Assembly: GCF_000420645.1 (NCBI RefSeq)
Contig: NZ_ATVI01000011.1
Span: 1-64,000, forward strand
Reading direction: 5' to 3'
DNA length: 64,000 nucleotides
From: Nevskia ramosa DSM 11499
GTDB taxonomy: Bacteria; Pseudomonadota; Gammaproteobacteria; Nevskiales; Nevskiaceae
Positions within the stretch are counted from its first letter, which is position 1. Each line of letters starts with the position of its first letter. Positions 43,336 through 50,850 of this stretch are shown here, piece by piece. Under the pieces are notes generated by a model. The model was given only the letters and a program-made list of their open reading frames with translations. It did not search any database and was not told the origin of the DNA. The position numbers and the translations under genes are program-made.

Positions 43336-44412
43336 TCAGGTCTCCTGATCGAAGTCGAGCGTGAGGCTGTCGCTGACCGGAAAGCTCTGGCAGCTCAGGA
43401 TGAAGCCGCGTGCCAGTTCGTAATCTTCGAGCGAGTAGTTGGCATCCATGTCGACTTCGCCGGACAAGCGTTTACAACGACAAGTGCCGCAGACGCCGCC
43501 CTTGCAGGCGTACGGCAGTTCGATGCCATTGGCCAGCGCCGCATCGAGCAGCGACAGGCCGTTCTTCTTCAGGCTGAACTGCTGGCTGCGGCCATCGTGG
43601 ATCACGGTGACTTCGCAGCCCGCCTCGCCCTTCACCACCGCTGCGCGCGGCTTGCGTGCCGCGCCATTCATCGCGGTGCCGAACAGCTCCAGCTTGATGC
43701 TGGCCTTGGCCACACCGCTGGCGACCAGGCTGTCGCGCACCTGCTCCATCATCACCTGCGGGCCGCAGACGTAGGCGACGTCGATATCCTCGGGATTGAC
43801 CCACTGCTTCAACAACGATTCGCACTTCGCGGCATCGATGCGGCCATTGAACAAGTCGACGTCCTGCTGCTCGCGGCTAAGGATGAACACGAGATTGAAG
43901 CGGCTCATGTAGCGATCTTTGAGATCGGCCAGCTCATCCTTGAAGATCACGCTCGATGAGGCGCGGTTGCCGTAGACCAGGGTGAAGCGGCTGTTCGGCT
44001 CGGCCTGCAAGGTGGTCTTGATCAGCGACAGGATCGGGGTGATGCCGCTGCCGGCCGCGAAAGCAACGTGATGGCGCTGCGACTCCGGCAGAAGCTCCAC
44101 GCTGAAGTGGCCGGACGGCTCCATGACATCGAGCGCAATGCCGGGCTTCAGATGCTCGAAAGCCCATGACGAAAACAGGCCGTCATCGATGCGCTTGATC
44201 GCAACCCGCAGGCTCTGCTCCTGCGCCGCCGAGCAGATCGAATACGAACGCCGCACTTCCTCGCCGCCGATATCGGCGCGAATGGTCAGGTGCTGGCCGG
44301 CTTCATAGCGATAGGCCTCGCGATGCTCGGGCGGCACGGCGAACGTGACGACGACGGCATCACGCGTCTCCGGGCTGACCTTGGCCACGCTCAATGAATG
44401 AAACTTGCTCAT
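43336..44412 (-). CDS. paaE: Phenylacetyl-CoA epoxidase reductase subunit PaaE
   Basis: A 358-residue NAD(P)H-dependent flavoprotein. The ferredoxin-NADP reductase domain has RSYSICSA (FAD) and VAFAAGSGITPILSLIKTTL (NAD(P)). The C-terminal plant-type 2Fe-2S domain has YACKGGVCGTCRCKRLSG and a later Cys in LSCQSFP. It feeds electrons to the PaaABC(D) epoxidase. About 200 bases separate it from paaD, filled by a palindromic element. Confidence 0.95.
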   Translation of the reverse strand: MSKFHSLSVAKVSPETRDAVVVTFAVPPEHREAYRYEAGQHLTIRADIGGEEVRRSYSICSAAQEQSLRVAIKRIDDGLFSSWAFEHLKPGIALDVMEPSGHFSVELLPESQRHHVAFAAGSGITPILSLIKTTLQAEPNSRFTLVYGNRASSSVIFKDELADLKDRYMSRFNLVFILSREQQDVDLFNGRIDAAKCESLLKQWVNPEDIDVAYVCGPQVMMEQVRDSLVASGVAKASIKLELFGTAMNGAARKPRAAVVKGEAGCEVTVIHDGRSQQFSLKKNGLSLLDAALANGIELPYACKGGVCGTCRCKRLSGEVDMDANYSLEDYELARGFILSCQSFPVSDSLTLDFDQET

Positions 44413-44449
44413 GCGGCTCTCCCCGCGTTGGCCCCAGCGTGTAATCGCT

Positions 44450-44611
44450 TATGCAGCGCACACGACAAAGCGTTAGTAATGGGCCGATGGATCGTGGTGC
44501 GAATCAAGGCGCGATGAGGAGCCATAGTTGTTCTATGGCGACGATTCGCAACGCAGAGTCGCGCCGCGAGACGCGGCACAGTGCTGACGGTTTGTCGTAC
44601 GCGCTGCATCA
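44450..44611. repeat. Large palindromic element between paaD and paaE
   Basis: The outer arms 44450-44485 and 44581-44611 pair imperfectly (tgcagcgc-acgacaaa... with its complement). An inner hairpin has gcgaatc at 44499-44505 pairing with gattcgc at 44543-44549. A central palindrome gccatag-ttgtt-ctatggc lies at 44521-44539. The right arm reaches into the paaD stop codon. The centre resembles the inner stem of the 50.6-kb element. Confidence 0.78.
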
Positions 44612-45139
44612 GTGGCACTTGAAATAATCGAATGGTTCTCGGCAAGCCTTGCAGCGATACAAGCTCTTGCAGGGTGTGGAGCCGAACTGGCTCAGCATCT
44701 CGGTGTGGGTCGACGTACAGCGTGGGCAGGCCACGACCGGCGCCGGCGGCGCACGCCGGGTCAGCCGGCTGATGTCGATGCGCTGCTCGCCCGCTGCCAG
44801 GCCCACTGGCGGTGCGATGCCGTAATCACGCAGCTTGGCTTTCGCTTCCGGCGTCAGCCAGTCGGTGGTCCAGGCCGGTGACAGCCGGGTTTCCATCTTC
44901 GCGTCGGCAATGCCGTGCTCGGCCATCGCGACCCGGATCGACGCCGCGATGACCTCGGTCGCCGGGCAGCCGGAATAGGTCGGCGTCACGGTGACCACCA
45001 GCTGTTCATCCTGCCAGCGCACATCCCGGACGATACCGAGATCGGTGATCGAGATCACCGGAATCTCCGGGTCCGGCACTTCGGCCAGCCAATGCCAGAC
45101 GGTGTCCAGCGAAGGCTTGTCGACGGCGGCGGCGTTCAT
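44609..45139 (-). CDS. paaD: Phenylacetyl-CoA epoxidase subunit PaaD
   Basis: A 176-residue protein. An N-terminal DUF59/MIP18-like domain (LDTVWHWLAEVPDPEIPVISITDLGIVRDV, TPTYSGCPATEVI) precedes a C-terminal zinc-ribbon-like part (VVACPRCTST, YRCKACREPFDYFKCH). PaaD is needed for maturation of the epoxidase iron centres. It follows paaC after 12 bases. Its stop codon lies within the right arm of the palindromic element. The zinc-finger cysteines appear complete. Confidence 0.93.
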   Translation of the reverse strand: MNAAAVDKPSLDTVWHWLAEVPDPEIPVISITDLGIVRDVRWQDEQLVVTVTPTYSGCPATEVIAASIRVAMAEHGIADAKMETRLSPAWTTDWLTPEAKAKLRDYGIAPPVGLAAGEQRIDISRLTRRAPPAPVVACPRCTSTHTEMLSQFGSTPCKSLYRCKACREPFDYFKCH

Positions 45140-45151
45140 CGCGAAACGGGC

Positions 45152-45907
45152 TTACCAGCTCGCGCCGGGATGGCTGCGCTGCAGCACCTGCATCTCGGCC
45201 AGCAGCTTGCTCAGATGCTCGCTGTGCAAGCCCTGTTTGCCGCCCTTCGGCATCCAGCCGCCGGCAGCCGGCAGCTTCAAGGTCGCTTCAGCGAGCACTT
45301 CACGGACATAGGCCAGCCATTCGTCGTGCAGGCTGGCCGGATCGAAGCCGATGCCGGCCGCGGTCATCTCGGCGTCGACGGCATCGCCGATGAACAGCTC
45401 GTGGCTGTACGGCCAGAGCTTGTCGATCGCTGCCTGCAGCATCGCGTGGCTGCGCTCGGTGCCATCGCCGAGGCGCACCATCAAATCGCTGGAACGGCGC
45501 AGGTGGTAGCTGACTTCCTTGACCGCTTTCTCGGCGATCGCGGCAAGCGCGGCATCGCCGGAGGTGAGCAGCCGGCGCAGCGCCAGTGACGACCAGGCAT
45601 CGAACAGGAACTGCCGGGCCAGCGTGTCCGCGTAGTTGCCATTCGGCTGCTCGACCAGCAGCACGTTGCGGAATTCGCGGTCATCGCGGTGATAGGCGAG
45701 GCTGTCTTCATCGGCGCCATTGCCGGCCGCTTCCGCCGCCAGGCTCAGCAGCAGACGGGCCTGGCCGAGCAGATCGAGCGCGACATTGGTCAGCGCCATG
45801 TCCTCCTCCAGCGCCGGGCCCTTGCCGCACCATTCACCGAGGCGCTGGCTGAGGATCAGCGCGTTGTCGCCGAAGCGCAGCAGATACTCGTGGCGGGCGG
45901 TGCTCAT
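45152..45907 (-). CDS. paaC: Phenylacetyl-CoA epoxidase subunit PaaC
   Basis: A 251-residue ferritin-like helical protein (YLLRFGDNALILSQRLGEWCGKGPALEEDMALTNVALDLLGQARLLLSLAAEAAG). PaaC is the non-catalytic structural partner of PaaA in the multicomponent epoxidase and lacks the metal ligands of PaaA. Its start overlaps the paaB stop by ATGA. It precedes paaD on the same strand. Confidence 0.94.
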   Translation of the reverse strand: MSTARHEYLLRFGDNALILSQRLGEWCGKGPALEEDMALTNVALDLLGQARLLLSLAAEAAGNGADEDSLAYHRDDREFRNVLLVEQPNGNYADTLARQFLFDAWSSLALRRLLTSGDAALAAIAEKAVKEVSYHLRRSSDLMVRLGDGTERSHAMLQAAIDKLWPYSHELFIGDAVDAEMTAAGIGFDPASLHDEWLAYVREVLAEATLKLPAAGGWMPKGGKQGLHSEHLSKLLAEMQVLQRSHPGASW

Positions 45908-46194
45908 AGCCCTTTCACTTCTTCGGGCATCGGGAAGAACGTGGGATGGCGATAGACCTTGCTGTTGGCCGGATCGAACAGTTCGGCCTTGTCATCCGGA
46001 TGGCTGGCGGTGATGTCGGCGGCCTTGACGATCCAGATGCTGACGCCTTCATTGCGGCGTGTGTAGACATCACGGGCGTTGTTGAGCGCCATCGTCGCGT
46101 CCGGCGCATGCAGGCTGCCGACATGACGATGCGCCAGCCCGTGCTGGCTGCGGATGAACACTTCCCACAGCGGCCATTGGTTTTTCACGGTCAT
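45904..46194 (-). CDS. paaB: Phenylacetyl-CoA epoxidase subunit PaaB
   Basis: A 96-residue subunit: MTVKNQWPLWEVFIRSQHGLAHRHVGSLHAPDATMALNNARDVYTRRNEGVSIWIVKAADITAS, which is diagnostic of PaaB. It bridges PaaAC heterodimers in the epoxidase complex. I use the ATG at 46194. Its ggag ribosome binding site lies directly beside one arm of a 21-base inverted repeat (46199-46264) in the paaA-paaB gap. A frame to 46224 starts inside that repeat and is not supported. The start of paaC overlaps its stop. Confidence 0.94.
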   Translation of the reverse strand: MTVKNQWPLWEVFIRSQHGLAHRHVGSLHAPDATMALNNARDVYTRRNEGVSIWIVKAADITASHPDDKAELFDPANSKVYRHPTFFPMPEEVKGL

Positions 46195-46198
46195 CTCC

Positions 46199-46264
46199 GT
46201 AGGGCGGCCCATGGCCGCCGGCACGTTTCGAATTGCTTGCGAAGGCGGCCATGGGCCGCCCTAC
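46199..46264. repeat. 21-base perfect inverted repeat before paaB
   Basis: gtagggcggcccatggccgcc at 46199-46219 is the exact complement of 46244-46264, with a 24-base spacer. It fills the paaA-paaB gap and ends 5 bases before the paaB ribosome binding site. It probably folds into a stable hairpin in the transcript and may set the PaaA:PaaB ratio. Confidence 0.8.
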
Positions 46265-46270
46265 ATCTGA

Positions 46271-47257
46271 TCAAGCCGCTTGTGCGACAGCACGCTGCGC
46301 CTGCTTGTCGGCGTGGGCAACGAGGGCATCGCGGAACCACTCGCCATCGGTCCAGGCCTTGTTGCGCACTTCCAGGCGTTCGCGGTTGCAGGGGCCATTG
46401 CCCTTGACCACGTTGTAGAACTCTTCCCAGTCGATATCGCCGTAGTCGTAGTGGCCGCGTTCGGCGTTCCACTTCACGGCAGGATCCGGCACGACGAGGC
46501 CCAGATGCTCGGCCTGCGGCACCGTCTGGTCGACCATCTTCTGGCGCAGCTCATCGTTGGTGAACAGCTTGATCTTCCAGGCCTGGGACTGGGTGCTGTG
46601 CACCGAGTCGCCATCCGGCGGACCGAACATCATCAGACTCGGCCACCACCAGCGATTGAGCGCGTCCTGGGCCATCGCCTTCTGCTCTTGTGTGCCTGCG
46701 CAAAGCGCCAGCATGATGTCGTAACCCTGGCGCATGTGGAACGCCTCTTCCTTGCAGACGCGGATCATCGCGCGGGCATACGGCCCGTAACTGCATCGGC
46801 ACAGCGGGATCTGATTCATGATCGCCGAGCCATCGACCAGCCAGCCGATGGCGCCGACATCGGCCCAGGTCAGGGTCGGGTAATTGAAGATCGACGAATA
46901 CTTGGCCTTGCCGGTATGCAGGTCGTCGACCATCTGGTCGCGGGTGATGCCCAGCGTTTCGGCGGCGCTGTACAGGTACAGGCCGTGGCCGGCTTCGTCC
47001 TGCACCTTGGCGAGCAGGATGGCCTTGCGCTTCAGCGACGGCGCGCGGGTGATCCAGTTGCCTTCCGGCAGCTGACCGACGATTTCCGAATGGGCGTGCT
47101 GGCTGATCTGGCGGATCAGCGTCTTGCGATAGCGATCCGGCATCCAGTCCTGCGGTTCGACGCGAATGCCATCGTCGATGCGGCTCTGGAAGCGCGCTTC
47201 GCGCTCGTCGAGTGAAGCTGCCGAAGGGGATCCGGTATCGACCATCTGTGCGTACAT
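46271..47257 (-). CDS. paaA: Phenylacetyl-CoA epoxidase catalytic subunit PaaA
   Basis: A 328-residue di-iron protein. The ferritin-like metal-binding core includes [19 protein letters not shown] and [19 protein letters not shown] (E-x2-H type motifs), followed by [13 protein letters not shown]. It epoxidises the ring of phenylacetyl-CoA using O2, with electrons from PaaE. It is the first gene of the minus-strand operon. The promoter with TTGACT and AATAAT lies directly upstream and overlaps an inverted repeat that is the likely PaaX site. A ggag ribosome binding site precedes the ATG. Confidence 0.96.
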   Translation of the reverse strand: MYAQMVDTGSPSAASLDEREARFQSRIDDGIRVEPQDWMPDRYRKTLIRQISQHAHSEIVGQLPEGNWITRAPSLKRKAILLAKVQDEAGHGLYLYSAAETLGITRDQMVDDLHTGKAKYSSIFNYPTLTWADVGAIGWLVDGSAIMNQIPLCRCSYGPYARAMIRVCKEEAFHMRQGYDIMLALCAGTQEQKAMAQDALNRWWWPSLMMFGPPDGDSVHSTQSQAWKIKLFTNDELRQKMVDQTVPQAEHLGLVVPDPAVKWNAERGHYDYGDIDWEEFYNVVKGNGPCNRERLEVRNKAWTDGEWFRDALVAHADKQAQRAVAQAA

Positions 47258-47284
47258 GACGGCACTCCGCTGAAGACCTAGGCC

Positions 47285-47313
47285 ATTATTCGATACACTA
47301 TTAATTAAGTCAA
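47285..47313 (-). promoter_or_regulatory. paaA promoter (-35 TTGACT, -10 AATAAT)
   Basis: On the minus strand, TTGACT (47308-47313) and AATAAT (47285-47290) are separated by exactly 17 bases, a near-consensus sigma-70 promoter. It lies 28 bases upstream of the paaA start codon. Confidence 0.8.
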
Positions 47314-47329
47314 CACGTTTTTTGTATCG
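47291..47329. promoter_or_regulatory. Probable PaaX operator (inverted repeat cgataca / tgtatcg)
   Basis: The 7-base arms at 47291-47297 and 47323-47329 are separated by 25 bases. They bracket the -35 element of the paaA promoter, one arm directly against the -10. The spacing suits a dimeric repressor. PaaX is encoded divergently next to it. Assignment is by position and symmetry. Confidence 0.75.
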
Positions 47330-47381
47330 TTAAATGCAGAGCTGTAAAATTGTCGCCATCCCATCCGGACCCCGAGCCTGA

Positions 47382-48314
47382 ATGAGCATCAACGCCTGGA
47401 TCGAGCGCTATCTGGCAGATGAAGTGCCGAAGTCGAAATCGCTGATCGTCACGGTCTTCGGCGATGCGCTGCTGCCGACCACGCCGGGCATCTGGCTGGG
47501 CGAACTGATCGCGCTGATGGCGCCGTTCGGGGTCAGCGAACGCCTGGTGCGCACCAGCTGTTTCCGGCTGATCGACGAAGACTGGCTGGCCGCCCGCCGT
47601 GATGGCCGACGCAGCCATTACTCGCTGACCAACGCCGGCAAGCGCCGCATCGAACGCGCCTATCAGCGCGTCTACATGCCGCCGCTGCTCGATTGGGACG
47701 GGCAGTGGACTCTGGTGATCACGCCCCGCAGCGGCGATACCCATCCGAACCGCGGTCAGCTCAAGCGCGAACTGGAGTGGGAAGGCTTTGCGCTGCTGAC
47801 GCCGGGCGTGCTGATCCATCCGGTGGAGAAAGCCGAGGCGCTGCGGCAACTGCTCGACGAACTGGGCCTGCGCGAACGCGCCGCCGTGCTCAGAGCCCGG
47901 GACCTCGAAGGTTTCGGCGGCCCCGGCGCTGAAGCGCTGATGATCCAGTGCTGGAATCTCGACGAAGTCGGCGCCCGCTATCGCAGCTTCATCGAACATT
48001 TCCAGCCGCTGCTGGCCAAGCTCGGCAAGGCGGTTCTGACGCCCGAACAGGCCTTCCTGATCCAGACCCTGCTGATCCACTCGTTCCGCCGCGCCACCCT
48101 GCACGACCCACGCCTGCCGGCCGTGATGCTGCCGACCGCCTGGCCCGGCACCGCTGCCTACGAACTGTGCAAGGCGTTGTACGTGCTGACCGCGCGCGAT
48201 GCCCAGGCCCACGTGGCCTCGATCTGCGGCGACAGCGAATCGTTCGTCGCGGCCGGCGCCAGCCGAGTGCCGGAACAGGTCAACAGCCGCTTCGGTGGCA
48301 TCAGCCCAGCTTGA
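47382..48314 (+). CDS. paaX: Phenylacetic acid catabolism repressor PaaX
   Basis: A 310-residue GntR-like regulator of the PaaX family. The N-terminal winged helix is SLIVTVFGDALLPTTPGIWLGELIALMAPFGVSERLVRTSCFRLIDEDWL; a SHYSLTNAGKRRIERAYQRVY block follows, then the long ligand-sensing C-terminal part. It represses the paa genes and is relieved by phenylacetyl-CoA. It is divergent from paaA, with a promoter-operator between. Its stop overlaps by 14 bases the 3' end of the convergent GH3 gene. Confidence 0.95.
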   Translation: MSINAWIERYLADEVPKSKSLIVTVFGDALLPTTPGIWLGELIALMAPFGVSERLVRTSCFRLIDEDWLAARRDGRRSHYSLTNAGKRRIERAYQRVYMPPLLDWDGQWTLVITPRSGDTHPNRGQLKRELEWEGFALLTPGVLIHPVEKAEALRQLLDELGLRERAAVLRARDLEGFGGPGAEALMIQCWNLDEVGARYRSFIEHFQPLLAKLGKAVLTPEQAFLIQTLLIHSFRRATLHDPRLPAVMLPTAWPGTAAYELCKALYVLTARDAQAHVASICGDSESFVAAGASRVPEQVNSRFGGISPA

Positions 48315-50445
48315 CCACGGCCGAGAGCAGCTGCGCCCGGTCCGCACAAGGCCCGACCAGAATCTCGACATCACCGGCCTCGAACACCGGCGCCAGGTCG
48401 CGGCCGAGGAACTTCAGATCCGAGGCAAGCAGGCTCAAGCTCACGACGCCGCTTTCGCCGGGCGAGAGATCGATCTTGCCGAAGCCCCGCAGTTCCAGCA
48501 GTGGCCGCGCGACGCTGGCGACCGGGTCGCGGGTGAACAGGAACACCGTTTCCTGTGCTGCCCGTGCGCCGCTATTGGTGACCGTCACCTGCACATGGAG
48601 GGTATCGGCCGGTGTCACGCGATCCGGCGTCACACGCAGGTCTGCATAAGTGAAGCGCCCGTAGCTCAGGCCGTGGCCGAAGCAGTACAGCGGGTCGTTG
48701 GCGACGTCGAGGTATTTACTTGTAAAGAAATCGTCCGGGTTCATCGGCCGGCCGCTGGGGCGCTGGCCGAAGAAGATCGGCACCTGTCCGAGCGCGCGTG
48801 GCCAGCTCATCGGTGTGCGTCCACTCGGCGAGACCTTGCCCGAGAGCACATCGGCAATGGCATTGCCGGCTTCGCTGCCGAGAAACCATGCGGCGAGCAG
48901 CGCATCGGCTTTTTCCGCGAGCCAGGGGATGACCAGCGGCCGACCCGAAAACAGGATCGCGATGACCGGGATGCCCAGACCTTTCGCCCTCTCGAGTACC
49001 GCCTCGGTGAGCGCGCGCTGTTGCCCAGGCAGCTCCGGATAAGCGCGGCTGGCGGCCTCGCCACTCATGTTGTGGGCCTCGCCGATGCACAGCAGGATCG
49101 CGTCGGCACCTTCGCAAAGCGCGACGGCTGCGGCGATACCACTGGCATCGTCATCGCGGATGGCGGTGCCGGCCGCGTGCACGATCTCCGCGCCGGGAAA
49201 GCCTTGCCGCAAGCCCGACAGCACGCTGACGTGCTTGTCCGGCTCGCCGGCCGCGCCCCAGCAGCCGCCCATTTCCGGGCCGTCGTCGGTGAGCGGGCCG
49301 ATGACGCAGAGCTTGCCGATGGCAGGGGCGAGCGGCAGCGTGTCGCGGTCGTTCTTCAACATCACGATCGCCCGCGCGCCGACCTCGCGCGCCAGAGTTC
49401 GGCGCTGCGCGACCACTTCGGGCGCCTCGGCCGTCGAGCCCCGACGATACGGGTCATCGAACAGTCCCAGCTGCTCCTTGAGCCTGAGCACGCGGCGCAC
49501 CGAGGTGTCGATCTGCGCCATGCTCACCAGCCCGCGTTCCAGCGCCACCGGCAGGCCCTTGCGGTAGGCGTCGGCCATCATGTCGATGTCGACGCCGGCG
49601 TTCAGTGCAAGCGCCGCGGCCTCGACCAGATCGGCGGCAACGCCGTGACGGATCAGCTCGCCGATGGCGTTGTAGTCGCTGATCAGCACGCCTTCGAAGC
49701 CGAGCTTGCCGCGCAGGTAGTCGCCGAGCAGTTCGTTGTGCGCGGTCATCGGGATGCCGTTCAGATCGGTGAACGCCGGCATGATCGAGGCGACACCGGC
49801 GGCCACCGCCGCTTCGAACGGCGGCAGATGCACCTCGTGCAGGGTGCGTTCGGAGATGTCCACCGAGGCGTACTCGCGCCCGGCCATCACCGGCCCGTAG
49901 GCACAGAAGTGCTTGGCGCAGGCGGCGAGCGTATCGGGGCGCGCGAGATCGGCGGTCTGGAAGCCACGGACCTTGGCCGTGGCCAGTTGCGCGCCGAGCC
50001 AGGGATCTTCGCCCGGGCCTTCGGCGGTGCGGCCCCAGCGTGGATCGCGGGAGACGTCGAGCATCGGGTTGAAGGTCATCGCCAGGCCGTCGGCCGCGGC
50101 TTCGGTGGCGGCCTCACGGGCAGTCAATTCCCAGGCCTGCGGATCGAACAGCGCCATCTCCGCCAGCGGAATGGGGAACAAAGTGCGATGACCGTGGATC
50201 ACATCAAGGCCGATCAGCAGCGGAATGCCCAGGCGCGATTTTTCCACCGCCAGCCGCTGCATCTCGTGCGTCGGCCCGGTGCCGACCATGTTCAGCAGAT
50301 TGCCGAGGCTGCCGTCGGCGATCGAATCGGTCGAGTCGCCAGCGATGATCGGGCCGGTCACCGCGTAGCTGGAGGCGGTCATGGTCAGCTGGCCGAGTTT
50401 CTCTTCGAGCGTCATCTGGGCCAGCAGCTTGTCGATACGGCTCAT
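48301..50445 (-). CDS. Glycoside hydrolase family 3 beta-glucosidase
   Basis: A 714-residue GH3 enzyme: GLDVIHGHRTLFPIPLAEMALFDP, DPRWGRTAEGPGEDPWLG, CAKHFCAYGPV and the nucleophile Asp257 in VLISDYNAIGEL. A C-terminal fibronectin-III-like domain (TLHVQVTVTNSGARAAQETVFLF) ends the protein. It removes terminal beta-glucosyl residues. No signal peptide is seen, so the enzyme is probably cytoplasmic. I use the ATG at 50445 with caaagga upstream; a TTG precedes it by one codon. It is divergent from the GH144/GH15 set, with a large Y-shaped palindromic element between them. Confidence 0.93.
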   Translation of the reverse strand: MSRIDKLLAQMTLEEKLGQLTMTASSYAVTGPIIAGDSTDSIADGSLGNLLNMVGTGPTHEMQRLAVEKSRLGIPLLIGLDVIHGHRTLFPIPLAEMALFDPQAWELTAREAATEAAADGLAMTFNPMLDVSRDPRWGRTAEGPGEDPWLGAQLATAKVRGFQTADLARPDTLAACAKHFCAYGPVMAGREYASVDISERTLHEVHLPPFEAAVAAGVASIMPAFTDLNGIPMTAHNELLGDYLRGKLGFEGVLISDYNAIGELIRHGVAADLVEAAALALNAGVDIDMMADAYRKGLPVALERGLVSMAQIDTSVRRVLRLKEQLGLFDDPYRRGSTAEAPEVVAQRRTLAREVGARAIVMLKNDRDTLPLAPAIGKLCVIGPLTDDGPEMGGCWGAAGEPDKHVSVLSGLRQGFPGAEIVHAAGTAIRDDDASGIAAAVALCEGADAILLCIGEAHNMSGEAASRAYPELPGQQRALTEAVLERAKGLGIPVIAILFSGRPLVIPWLAEKADALLAAWFLGSEAGNAIADVLSGKVSPSGRTPMSWPRALGQVPIFFGQRPSGRPMNPDDFFTSKYLDVANDPLYCFGHGLSYGRFTYADLRVTPDRVTPADTLHVQVTVTNSGARAAQETVFLFTRDPVASVARPLLELRGFGKIDLSPGESGVVSLSLLASDLKFLGRDLAPVFEAGDVEILVGPCADRAQLLSAVVKLG

Positions 50446-50850
50446 CAATCAGTCCTTTGGAAAGTGTCTCGGGGTGTTACCCATCATAGGTCGCCAAAAT
50501 GAAGCGTTGGCACGCGAGCCCGAGAGCAGGGGCAGATGTACCCGGATCACCCAATGCCGTCAGAATCGGGGCGAGGGTCTGCTGACATTACTTTGCTCGC
50601 TGCGGCGGAGGTCGTTTTTCCGCAGTGCAACTTGCGAGGAGCGGCCAATGGTCGACCCATTGGCGCGACGAGCAAGGCAGCAATGCGGAAAAACGGCCCC
50701 GCCCCTTTGGGTTGCGGCCAAAAAACCGCCGGACTTCGTTGCGAACCTTGACCATAGGTAGGCTATGGCCTGCGGTTCGCGCCTCGCCCGGCGGCTTTTT
50801 GACCTGCAACGCAGCGATCAAAGCAATGTCAACAGACCCTAGGAGGCTTC
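50446..50850. other. Intergenic region between divergent GH3 and GH144-like genes
   Basis: About 400 bases with no gene. Most of it (50574-50840) is a multi-stem palindromic element listed separately. The first 120 bases include the GH3 leader. No sigma-70 promoter stands out. The right arm of the element ends 10 bases before the GH144-like start and carries its only nearby purine-rich patch (ccctaggaggc). Confidence 0.7.
50574..50840. repeat. Large Y-shaped palindromic element (three paired stems)
   Basis: Outer arms 50574-50589 and 50825-50840 match in 15 of 16 positions, with further pairing inward. Stem I (about 50611-50696) has a central palindrome gccaatgg-tcgac-ccattggc at 50644-50664. 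Stem II (about 50725-50800) has ccggcgg-type arms, a gcgaacc/ggttcgc inner stem and a central ccatag...ctatgg. The interior 50587-50634 matches the copy at 7462-7509. It resembles a folded RNA or cruciform DNA element. Confidence 0.8.

Noticed and set aside
50574-50840. Considered as an intrinsic terminator only
   Set aside because: It is much longer than a terminator, has several nested palindromes, lies between divergent (not convergent) starts and has a partial copy elsewhere.
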